A stretch of 34,043 nt of DNA from Candidatus Abyssobacteria bacterium SURF_17 (lineage in GTDB: Bacteria > Abyssobacteria > SURF-5), in NCBI GenBank assembly GCA_003598055.1, contig QZKI01000063.1, positions 1-34,043 on the forward strand, in the 5' to 3' direction. Of the stretch, positions 25,012 to 31,705 are shown piece after piece (the stretch's first letter is position 1; every line of letters begins with the position of its first letter). Below the pieces are notes generated by a model, which was not told the DNA's origin, ran no database searches, and saw nothing but the letters and a program-made list of their open reading frames with translations. The position numbers and the translations under genes were made by a program.

Positions 25012-25316
25012 AGATTGTAACGCTGCCCTTGAAGAAGATGCTGTAACACCAATGCAGCGAATTTGTGGAGGTCTCGACAAGCCGATGAACGCGGGGAGAA
25101 AAGCGACAGGAACAAGACGAAATGATATGAGAAGTGAGGCGAGTTGCGGGTCAAAGAAGCAAAAGGCGCTGAACCGAACAGGAGCAAAGAGAGAGTCTCG
25201 GATCACAAAATGCCACAAGCTACGTTCCTTGGCATCCTTTGGGGTGCGTAGCCGCTATTCGTCTTATCCACGGCATTCGTGACCGGACTCTTCCCCCCGG
25301 GAATATCTCAATCAAG
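25012..25316. other. 305-nt intergenic region, no gene recognised
   Basis: Between the promoter of the coiled-coil operon and the end of doxX. I see no supported ORF. A composite hairpin (GCTAC 25219-25223 with GTAGC 25248-25252, enclosing GCATCC/GGGTGC) is present but lacks a T-run, so I do not call it a terminator. Confidence 0.4.
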
Positions 25317-25703
25317 TCATTGCTTCTTATCCACGCACCACTTCACGCCGCCGCGGCAGGCGATGAGGAGGAACACGAAACAATAGAGGATCGCTAGTTC
25401 GCCCTTGTTGATGATTGGGAAAAACTGCGTCCCGAGCTGGAACTTCCAGTGGAACTGGAAATAGGCGACGGCCATCTCGCCGCTCGCCAGAAACGCCGCC
25501 CAACGAGTCAGGAGACCCACCATCACAAGCAAGCCGCAAACAAGTTCTATAAGCCCGCCAAACCAAAGTTGGGATCCGATGGGGGGCTGGAAATCCGTGA
25601 GAATCCCGAAAATCTTCTGGGCTCCGTGAAATGAGAACATGAGCCCCGCCATGATGCGGAGCAGGGAATAGGCGTGGTCGCTGTACTTGGCAAGCCGGTT
25701 CAC
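25317..25703 (-). CDS. DoxX-family membrane protein
   Basis: 128 residues from a GTG start at 25703, fixed by an excellent AGGAGG site 7-8 nt upstream. Four hydrophobic segments are visible: ~12-32 (LLRIMAGLMFSFHGAQKIFG), ~48-65 (FGGLIELVCGLLVMVGLL), ~70-84 and ~100-118 (ELAILYCFVFLLIACRG). The R-I-x-x-G-x-x-F-x-x-H-G-x-x-K pattern of TM1 and GGLIEL-CG of TM2 are typical of DoxX. These small inner-membrane proteins have varied redox or thiol-stress roles; no specific function can be given. It lies 39 nt after ldh and is probably co-transcribed with it. Confidence 0.9.
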   Translation of the reverse strand: MNRLAKYSDHAYSLLRIMAGLMFSFHGAQKIFGILTDFQPPIGSQLWFGGLIELVCGLLVMVGLLTRWAAFLASGEMAVAYFQFHWKFQLGTQFFPIINKGELAILYCFVFLLIACRGGVKWCVDKKQ

Positions 25704-25742
25704 TGATAACCTCCTTTGCGCAGCCCTCGTGCATTTCTTGAA

Positions 25743-26684
25743 CTATATCGTTATCTGCCTGAGGATGTCTTGCAGCACTGAGGCCGACCGTTGCAGCGCG
25801 CGCAGTTCATCTTCCGCCAGAGGCGGTTCGAGAACGTGGTGCACCCCTTCCCTGTTCACGATTACGGGAACACTCATGGCGACATCGCTGACGCCGAATT
25901 CGCCCTTAAGAGGGACGGAGACCGTGAGAACGCTGTTGGAATCGCGCACTATGGCTGCCACGATGTTTTCGAGCGCCAGGCTGACGGCGAAATTCGTTGC
26001 GCCTTTTGATTCAATCACATGATAGGCGGAATCCCGCACGGCGTCGGCGATGCGTTTTCGTTGCTCAGAACCGCAATCGATCTTACAAATTGAGCAGTAG
26101 TGGAGTATGGGAATTCCGCCGATGTGGGTGAGGCTCCATGCGGCCACTTCGCTGTCGCCGTGCTCGCCGAGTATGTAGGCGTGGACGTTGCGCGAGTCCA
26201 CGTTGCAATGCCTGCTCAGCATGAATCGAAGCCGGGCGCTGTCAAGCACGGTTCCCGAGCCGATAACTTTGCCGGAGGGGAGGCCCGAAATTCTGTAAGC
26301 AACTTGCGTGAGTATGTCAACGGGATTCGTGACCATGAGGATGATGGAGTCCCGTGTGTACTCCATCACCTGCCTCATAATCTCTTTGCATATCGTGGTG
26401 TTTCTCTGCACGAGGTCGAGTCTCGTTTCGCCCGGCCTCTGTTTGGCGCCCGCCGTGATGACAACAATGGACGCTCCGGAGCAATCGGAATACTCGCCTA
26501 CTCTGACTTCCACATGAGGAACGAAGAAAAGGCCGTGATTGAGGTCCATCGCCTCGCCCTCGGCCCGGTCCCTGTTAGCGTCGAGGAGTACAATCTCGCC
26601 GACGAGACCGCTGCGCATCATTGTGAAGGCGAACGTCGAGCCGACCGCGCCGGCTCCAACTATGACTATCTTTGCCTGTTTCAT
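25743..26684 (-). CDS. ldh: L-lactate dehydrogenase
   Basis: 313 residues from ATG 26684. NAD-binding GAGAVGS (10-16) and the acidic D35 after LL favour NAD over NADP. Q82 in AGAKQRPGETR corresponds to Gln102, the residue that marks lactate rather than malate dehydrogenases (Arg there). Catalytic H175 in GEHGDSE, D148/R151 in LDSARLR and TNPVD are all present. It interconverts pyruvate and L-lactate with NADH in the cytoplasm. The ribosome site is weak and the leader has a stable hairpin. Followed by doxX. In an organism with 2-oxoacid:ferredoxin oxidoreductases it may serve fermentative redox balance or lactate use; direction cannot be told from sequence. Confidence 0.93.
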   Translation of the reverse strand: MKQAKIVIVGAGAVGSTFAFTMMRSGLVGEIVLLDANRDRAEGEAMDLNHGLFFVPHVEVRVGEYSDCSGASIVVITAGAKQRPGETRLDLVQRNTTICKEIMRQVMEYTRDSIILMVTNPVDILTQVAYRISGLPSGKVIGSGTVLDSARLRFMLSRHCNVDSRNVHAYILGEHGDSEVAAWSLTHIGGIPILHYCSICKIDCGSEQRKRIADAVRDSAYHVIESKGATNFAVSLALENIVAAIVRDSNSVLTVSVPLKGEFGVSDVAMSVPVIVNREGVHHVLEPPLAEDELRALQRSASVLQDILRQITI

Positions 26685-26697
26685 CTTAGAAATCGTC

Positions 26698-26721
26698 CGC
26701 GCCGGCGAAAAAGACGGCGCG
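26698..26721 (-). promoter_or_regulatory. Hairpin in the ldh leader
   Basis: CGCGCCG (26698-26704) pairs with CGGCGCG (26715-26721) around a 10-nt loop. It ends 13 nt before ATG 26684 and could limit ribosome access or act as an attenuator. It has no following T-run, so it is not a simple terminator. Confidence 0.35.
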
Positions 26722-26769
26722 CAAATCCCTCATGCAATTCCATGTTCGGGTCTGTTTTTTGCGCAGGCA

Positions 26770-26785
26770 TGCGAATGAATTCGCA
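26770..26785. promoter_or_regulatory. 16-bp palindrome upstream of ldh
   Basis: TGCGAAT (26770-26776), two bases, ATTCGCA (26779-26785): perfect 7-bp arms. It lies ~86 bp upstream of the ldh start in the only intergenic space before that gene, the right place for a redox or lactate regulator. It does not match the Rex operator (TTGTGAA-N6-TTCACAA). Confidence 0.45.
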
Positions 26786-26862
26786 CCTACAGGGCCTCGG
26801 TCTGTGCGCTCAACTGCGGCGCTGAATCCTTATCGACGTTCTGGGCGCTATTGTCGGTTGCA

Positions 26863-28299
26863 TCAGGCTTCTATGCCCGCCATTCGCTTTGCCATTTTGG
26901 CATATTCGGCCAAGGGCGCCTCGAAGAGAATCATCATTTTCTGGGCCTCCATAGACCCTTCGGCATGGACGGTGGTCACTTCCATGTGGCCGTGTTCGGC
27001 CGAAGCGACCATTCGATGCGCTTGCTGGATGAGGCGCAGGCGTTCTTCCGTGGTGAACTTTTCGGAGCCGCCAAGGTAGTGGTCCATATAGCCGTGAATA
27101 TCCGGGTTGTTCCAATCTTTATATGTGGGAACCGTGGTTATGATGCCACCCGCGATGTCCTGGATCAGTTGAATGAAGCTGTGGTAATTTCGCGCGAAGT
27201 GAAGCTTGGCCATATTGGCAATCAATGGGTTCGGAACAGCGATTTCACCATACATGATGGGGTCTTTTGCGGCTGCGCGTGTGAGCGCCTTGAGCGTCTC
27301 GACGTATGCGGCCAACTCGGCGAGCTTTCCCCGTATATGACCGGCTTTTTCGAGGCCGTTGGCCTCAGCCATGGCGATGCCGCAGCCAGCCATCAGTTCG
27401 ACGATGGGAATCTTGTAGCTGATTGCGGTAAAGCGGTGGAAGCTCGCAAATGTGTACGCCAAAAGCATCGAGAACTGCCACTCACCGCACATGAAAACCC
27501 GTTCCCATGGCACGAAAACGTTATCAAAAACTATCATCGCCTCTGACAGCGCGCGAACGGGTGCGCCGCTGGGGAATTCATACGGCGTTTTCTCACCGCG
27601 GCCCGGCCGGCATATCATCGTGATGCCCTTTGCGTTTGCGGGAATGGCAAAGCTGAGCGCATAGTCGGCCTCATCCTCGCGCATCTGCCGCGTTGGTGTG
27701 ACAATGATCTCGTTCGCAACGGGAGCGCTCGTTATGTGCAGCTTGCAGCCTTTCACGACGATGCCGTCCTTCTGCTTATCCACCACGTGAAGATAGTAAT
27801 CCGGGTGCTTCTGTCGTGACGGCGGTTTTCCCCTGTCGCCCTTGGCATCAGTGACTGCGCCGCACATCGCGAGGTCGTTTTTCTTGATGTGGCGGAGATA
27901 GTTTCTTGCCCGCTCCTTGTACTCCTCGTTGCCCATCTGGTCAGCCACGACCATGACTGCGTTCAAGCAATCGGTGCCGACGTCCTTGCCGAACGGCAGA
28001 CCGCCGGTGATCCTGATGGATTGAGCGATCATTTCACTCCGTTTCTCAAGGTCTTCCACGGTCGTGGGGGTCTTGAAAAAGCGACTGATCGGCTCACCGG
28101 TTTCATTGTCCTTGGCTACAAACAAATCGCGAATATGCGGATCCTTTGACTCTGTGAGGACAAAGTCCTGCGCAACAGTCTCGACGGACACTCTGAGAAT
28201 CGGGTGCTTCGTTACATCCTCGACCTTTTCTCCCAGAATGTATACGCGCCTTCCGTCACGCAGGCTTTCACGGTATTGGTCCGGGGTCTTAAGCGCCAT
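26863..28299 (-). CDS. 4-hydroxybutyryl-CoA dehydratase/HpaB-family flavoprotein, cluster ligands missing
   Basis: 478 residues from ATG 28299, with AGAGGAG about 10 nt upstream. Similar along its whole length to 4-hydroxybutyryl-CoA dehydratase (AbfD) and the 4-hydroxyphenylacetate 3-hydroxylase FAD family: DQYRESLRDGRRVYILGEKV, NDLAMCGAVTDAKGDRG, KGCKLHITSAP, VFDNVFVPWERVF, QDIAGGIITTVP and a C-terminal SMEAQKMMILFE. In AbfD a [4Fe-4S] cluster is held by C99, C103, H292 and C299. Here the matching positions are P102, D106, H288 and Y295, so only the histidine remains and a cluster is not expected. It is therefore probably a flavin-only enzyme, such as an acyl-CoA dehydratase/isomerase variant or an anaerobe's hydroxylase-fold protein. 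It has its own strong promoter, divergent from the kor operon. Confidence 0.85.
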   Translation of the reverse strand: MALKTPDQYRESLRDGRRVYILGEKVEDVTKHPILRVSVETVAQDFVLTESKDPHIRDLFVAKDNETGEPISRFFKTPTTVEDLEKRSEMIAQSIRITGGLPFGKDVGTDCLNAVMVVADQMGNEEYKERARNYLRHIKKNDLAMCGAVTDAKGDRGKPPSRQKHPDYYLHVVDKQKDGIVVKGCKLHITSAPVANEIIVTPTRQMREDEADYALSFAIPANAKGITMICRPGRGEKTPYEFPSGAPVRALSEAMIVFDNVFVPWERVFMCGEWQFSMLLAYTFASFHRFTAISYKIPIVELMAGCGIAMAEANGLEKAGHIRGKLAELAAYVETLKALTRAAAKDPIMYGEIAVPNPLIANMAKLHFARNYHSFIQLIQDIAGGIITTVPTYKDWNNPDIHGYMDHYLGGSEKFTTEERLRLIQQAHRMVASAEHGHMEVTTVHAEGSMEAQKMMILFEAPLAEYAKMAKRMAGIEA

Positions 28300-28375
28300 T
28301 TCTTTTATTCTCCTCTCTCACGGTTTTTGGTTTCATGAATCCTGGCCACGCGAAACAGCGTTGTACGATGGCCCT

Positions 28376-28404
28376 ATTATATTGGCATTCAGTGGTTCGG
28401 TCAA
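28376..28404 (-). promoter_or_regulatory. sigma70-type promoter of the AbfD-like gene
   Basis: Minus strand TTGACC (28404-28399), 17 nt, perfect TATAAT (28381-28376). The predicted start near 28369 gives a ~70-nt leader. Confidence 0.8.
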
Positions 28405-28420
28405 TTGGCGAGAGCACCTT

Positions 28421-28433
28421 GTGTGTAGCACAC
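28421..28433. promoter_or_regulatory. Palindrome centred between divergent promoters
   Basis: GTGTG-TAG-CACAC lies almost exactly midway between the two -35 boxes (28399-28404 and 28453-28458). It is flanked by direct copies of CACCTTG (28415-28421 and 28431-28437). The position suits a shared regulator of the AbfD-like gene and the kor operon. Confidence 0.45.
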
Positions 28434-28452
28434 CTTGAAACAGCAAATCCAG

Positions 28453-28481
28453 TTTACATTCTTGTCGTTTCATGGTAGAAT
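28453..28481 (+). promoter_or_regulatory. sigma70-type promoter of the kor operon
   Basis: TTTACA (28453-28458), 17 nt, TAGAAT (28476-28481). The start near 28488 leaves a long leader of about 113 nt before korD. Confidence 0.7.
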
Positions 28482-28601
28482 ACGTCAATTTTAGAAGCGC
28501 GGCGTGACACTCCTCAACAATTCCTTCCGGGAAGCGGCAGAGGCATTGTCTAACGGTCGGTCGTGAATCCATGAACTAGGGCAGCGCGCGAGGAATATAC
28601 C

Positions 28602-28868
28602 ATGAAGTATTGGAGAACCCCGCTGGACCTGCACACGATTCAGGTGAGCAAGGGAAAGGTGGTCATTATCGAGGAACGCTGCAAAGGGTGTCAGTTATGC
28701 ATTCAGTACTGCCCGCGAGACGTGCTCGAGATGTCGAAAGCATTCAACCCGAAGGGATACCATTATCCGGAAGTGGTTAACGAATCACAATGCGTGAACT
28801 GCCATTTCTGCGAGGTGCTGTGCCCTGATTTTGCAATTTTCTCGGTCGAGGCAACCGAGAAGCAATGA
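28602..28868 (+). CDS. korD: 2-oxoacid:ferredoxin oxidoreductase, delta (ferredoxin-like) subunit
   Basis: 88 residues from ATG 28602. Two [4Fe-4S] motifs of the form CxxCxxCxxxCP: CKGCQLCIQYCP (27-38) and CVNCHFCEVLCP (64-75). The layout, a short N-terminal strand region then two clusters separated by ~25 residues with PKGYHYP, is typical of KorD/VorD-type subunits, which pass electrons from the thiamine-diphosphate centre in the beta subunit to external ferredoxin. First gene of korDABC; a repeat element of ~160 nt separates it from korA. The ribosome site is weak (GAGGAATATACC before ATG). Confidence 0.92.
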   Translation: MKYWRTPLDLHTIQVSKGKVVIIEERCKGCQLCIQYCPRDVLEMSKAFNPKGYHYPEVVNESQCVNCHFCEVLCPDFAIFSVEATEKQ

Positions 28869-28877
28869 TAGGTGATT

Positions 28878-29034
28878 TTACCGCAAAGACGCAAAGAACG
28901 CGAAGAGAAATGAAAGATGCCGGTGAACCAGAGATTTCTTGGATTTCCTGTTTTGGCGTTCGTCTACGGCTCCTCTTGCCTTCTTTCCGTCTCTGTAATT
29001 CCAATCCAAAATCCAAAATCTAAAATCCAAAATC
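28878..29034. repeat. Intergenic repeat element inside the kor operon
   Basis: Starts with an 8-bp repeat CGCAAAGA CGCAAAGA (28882-28897) followed by ACGCGAAGAG, and ends with four 7-bp units TCCAAAA, TCCAAAA, TCTAAAA, TCCAAAA (29005-29032). Both ends resemble short repetitive intergenic sequences I know from many uncultured bacterial genomes. The minus strand gives a typical spurious ORF with ILDFRFWILD. The element spans nearly all of the korD-korA gap and ends 6 nt before the korA ribosome site. Confidence 0.7.
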
Positions 29035-29049
29035 GATTCGGAGATTACG

Positions 29050-30207
29050 TTGGCTGCTAAGACGGTATTGACCGGCACTCATTTCATGAACGGTGACTAC
29101 GCTTGCTGCGAGGGAGCGATAGCGGCTGGGTGCCGCTTCTTTGGCGGGTATCCCATCACGCCGGCAACCGAGGTTGCCGAACGCATGTCCTCGCGCCTGC
29201 CCGACATCGGCGGCATATACATACAGATGGAGGACGAGCTTGCATCGATGGCCGCGGTGCTCGGAGCCAGTTGGGGCGGAATGAAGGCAATGACCAGCAC
29301 CTCCGGTCCCGGATTCTCGTTGATGATGGAGAATATCGGACTCGGCATCTGCACCGAGACTCCGTGCGTGGTCTGCAACGTGCAACGCGCCGGACCGAGT
29401 ACCGGCCTGCCCACACTCGTCGGACAGGGCGATATGATGCAGGCACGATGGGGCTCACACGGTCATTATGAGATCATCGCGGTCGCGCCTTCGAGTCCGC
29501 AGGAAATGTTTGACTTCACCATCCGGGCGTTCAATCTGAGCGAGCAATATCGGCTGCCGGTGATGATAATGGCCGACGAGGTGGTCGGCCACATGACAGA
29601 AAAAGTGGTGATTCCTCCCGAGGACAGCATCGAGCTTGTCCCCCGTCGCAGGCCGGCTGTTCCTCCGGAGAAATTCCGCCCGTTCAAGCCCGACCCCGAC
29701 GGCGTGGCCCCGATGGCCAGCTTCGGAGACGGATATCGGGTTCACATTACGGGTTTGACGCATGACCAGCGAGGCTATCCCGTGATGGACGCAATCGCGC
29801 AGGAAGACATGGTGAACCGGATTGTGGGGAAAATTCGGAATAATCTTGATGACATCATCCGCTACGAGACCGCTGACATGGACGACGCCGAGATCGCGGT
29901 GGTCGCGTATGGAATCGCCGCGAGGTCTGCCCGGCGCGCCGTTCGAGAAGCTCGCGAGAAGGGACTGCGCGCAGGACTCCTCAAGCTCAACACCGTCTGG
30001 CCGTTCCCGGAAAAGCTGATCCGGGAACTGGCCGGCAACGTCCACGCCATGATCATGCCGGAGATTAATTATGGACAGATGGTGCTGGAGCTCGAGCGTT
30101 GCGCCGCAGGGCGGTGCACTGTGCGATTAGTTCCGCATGCTGGCGGTTCCATTCACAGCCCGAAGACGGTCCTCAATGCGATCGAGACAGCACTGAAGGA
30201 GGCATAA
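29050..30207 (+). CDS. korA: 2-oxoacid:ferredoxin oxidoreductase, alpha subunit
   Basis: 385 residues from a TTG at 29050, supported by GGAG 6 nt upstream; the next ATG (29086) would cut into the conserved start TGTHFMNGDYACCEGA. The family oxidises 2-oxoglutarate or branched 2-oxoacids with CoA to acyl-CoA and CO2, reducing ferredoxin, or runs in reverse to fix CO2. The pyrimidine-binding domain is seen in GGYPITPATEVAERM, QMEDELASM and TSTSGPGFSLMMENIG. The C-terminal domain II has VAYGIAARSARRAVREA and LNTVWPFPEKLI. Its stop overlaps korB by one base. The exact substrate cannot be fixed; KorA is the best guess, VorA the alternative. Confidence 0.93.
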   Translation: MAAKTVLTGTHFMNGDYACCEGAIAAGCRFFGGYPITPATEVAERMSSRLPDIGGIYIQMEDELASMAAVLGASWGGMKAMTSTSGPGFSLMMENIGLGICTETPCVVCNVQRAGPSTGLPTLVGQGDMMQARWGSHGHYEIIAVAPSSPQEMFDFTIRAFNLSEQYRLPVMIMADEVVGHMTEKVVIPPEDSIELVPRRRPAVPPEKFRPFKPDPDGVAPMASFGDGYRVHITGLTHDQRGYPVMDAIAQEDMVNRIVGKIRNNLDDIIRYETADMDDAEIAVVAYGIAARSARRAVREAREKGLRAGLLKLNTVWPFPEKLIRELAGNVHAMIMPEINYGQMVLELERCAAGRCTVRLVPHAGGSIHSPKTVLNAIETALKEA

Positions 30208-31106
30208 TGGGCGCGAAACGAGGCAGGAAGCCGGCGCTGAGACATCCTCAGGATGATCTGCTGAGAACCGACCGCATCCCGCATATCTGGTGCTCCGGCT
30301 GCGGAATCGGCACGGTTTTCAGTTGCGTGCTATCGGCCATCAAGAAGTCCGGTCACCCGCTTGACGATGTGGCCATGGTATCAGGCATCGGCTGCACCGG
30401 CCGGATGGCCGGCTACGTCAAGTTGGATTCGTACCATACGACCCACGGACGCGCTATCCCGTTCGCTACCGGCCTGAGGCTTGCACGGCCTCAGGGCAAA
30501 ATACTCGTGTGTTCGGGCGACGGCGACCTTCTGGCTATCGGAGGGAATCATTTCATTCATGCGGCCCGGAGAAACATTGATATTACCGTCGTGTGCGTGA
30601 ACAATTTCAATTACGGTATGACGGGCGGCCAACTTGCGCCGAGCACTCCGTTCAACGCGCGGACTACGACGAGCCCAATCGGTTGCCCGGAGGAACCATT
30701 TAATTTCTGCCACATGGCCGCCGCGTCCGGAGCCGTGTACGTCGCGCGGTGGACGGCCCTGCACATCCGGCGATTGACCGATTCTATCAGCGAGGCACTG
30801 CAGAAACGCGGGTTCAGCTTCGTGGAAGTTCTTTCACCGTGCCCGACCTCATTCGGCCGGCGAAACAAGATGGGCAAGGGATTGGACATCGTGAAGTACT
30901 ATCATGACAAGTCGGTCATTCGAAACAATATCGACCCAAAGGAAGCGACGTTGGATTTCAGCACCAACCTCGTGGTGGGAAAGTTCGTCGACATCGAGCG
31001 TCCGACGTTCCTCGACAATTATCAGCTAATAAACAAGCGGGAACTGCCGGCATGGCCCGCCAGCACGGATAAAGGTGCAGGCAAAAAGGCGGCGGGGTTA
31101 GTGTGA
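30207..31106 (+). CDS. korB: 2-oxoacid:ferredoxin oxidoreductase, beta subunit (thiamine diphosphate)
   Basis: 299 residues from ATG 30207 (TAATG overlap with korA; AAGGAGG 4 nt upstream). Holds the thiamine diphosphate and the proximal [4Fe-4S] cluster: C29 and C32 in WCSGCGIG and C63 in GIGCTGR. The ThDP/Mg motif is G104-D-G-D107 ... V-N132-N133-F-N-Y-G-M-T-G-G-Q. The PFxxGxRLA and SPCPTSFGRRNK stretches are typical of KorB. It forms the catalytic core with KorA. It overlaps korC by TGATG, so the three downstream genes are translated together. Confidence 0.95.
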   Translation: MGAKRGRKPALRHPQDDLLRTDRIPHIWCSGCGIGTVFSCVLSAIKKSGHPLDDVAMVSGIGCTGRMAGYVKLDSYHTTHGRAIPFATGLRLARPQGKILVCSGDGDLLAIGGNHFIHAARRNIDITVVCVNNFNYGMTGGQLAPSTPFNARTTTSPIGCPEEPFNFCHMAAASGAVYVARWTALHIRRLTDSISEALQKRGFSFVEVLSPCPTSFGRRNKMGKGLDIVKYYHDKSVIRNNIDPKEATLDFSTNLVVGKFVDIERPTFLDNYQLINKRELPAWPASTDKGAGKKAAGLV

Positions 31107-31705
31107 TGGCACCACAGCACGAAAAGGAAATACTCATAACCGGCTTCGGCGGACAGGGCATAGTGCTGGCAGGCAACATTTTGGGCAAGGCTGCTGCAAT
31201 TCATGACGGCAAGCATGCGACCCTCACTCAATCCTATGGGCCGGAAGCCCGCGGCGGTTCGTGTTCGGCGCAGGTCATGATAAGCGACGAGGAGATTCTC
31301 TTTCCATATGTTGAACAGCCTCAGGTGCTGGTTTGCATGAGTCAGGAGAGCTACACCAAGAATATCGGTCTGCTCGGTCCCGGCGGTCTTCTCATCTGGG
31401 ACACGGACCTCGTTCAAACCGGGGAACATGACCCCAATTGGGTCACATATAGCATCCCGGCAACACGATTTGCAGAAGAGCTGGGCAGTGAGATGATGGC
31501 CAACATCGTCATGCTCGGCTTTCTGTCGGCGGTGAGCGATCTGGTCAGCGTCGAGGCACTTCGCCAAGCGGTGCTCAGCTCGGTTCCACCGCAAACGAAA
31601 GACAAGAACGCCAAAGCCTTCGAGCGCGGCCGCGAATACGGTGAAGCCATCCTGAAGAGCGTGGCGATGCAGGACGAAAGCCGGAACAGGGATGACAAAA
31701 CGTAA
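31106..31705 (+). CDS. korC: 2-oxoacid:ferredoxin oxidoreductase, gamma subunit
   Basis: 199 residues from ATG 31106, whose A is the last base of the korB stop. The domain that helps bind CoA is recognised by ITGFGGQGIVLAGNILGKAA, the SYGPEARGG loop and ILFPYVEQPQVLVCMSQ. The C-terminus has VPPQTKDKNAKAFERG, as in other KorC proteins. It completes a four-subunit D-A-B-C enzyme with separate chains. The last 14 nt overlap the start of the large flavoprotein gene, which ties that gene to the operon. Confidence 0.94.
   Translation: MAPQHEKEILITGFGGQGIVLAGNILGKAAAIHDGKHATLTQSYGPEARGGSCSAQVMISDEEILFPYVEQPQVLVCMSQESYTKNIGLLGPGGLLIWDTDLVQTGEHDPNWVTYSIPATRFAEELGSEMMANIVMLGFLSAVSDLVSVEALRQAVLSSVPPQTKDKNAKAFERGREYGEAILKSVAMQDESRNRDDKT

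Noticed and set aside
25219..25252. Terminator for doxX
   Set aside because: The hairpin GCTAC/GTAGC has no T-run on either strand and lies away from the stop.
25743..26684. Malate dehydrogenase
   Set aside because: The substrate-specificity position holds Gln (Q82, AGAKQRPGE) as in lactate dehydrogenases; malate dehydrogenases have Arg.
26863..28299. Straight call of 4-hydroxybutyryl-CoA dehydratase
   Set aside because: Three of the four cluster ligands are replaced.
28882..29034. CRISPR array
   Set aside because: Units are 7-8 bp, contiguous and without spacers.
28777..29078. Minus-strand ORFs with ILDFRFWILDW
   Set aside because: They are the translation of the TCCAAAA repeat, a known kind of spurious ORF, and have no ribosome site.
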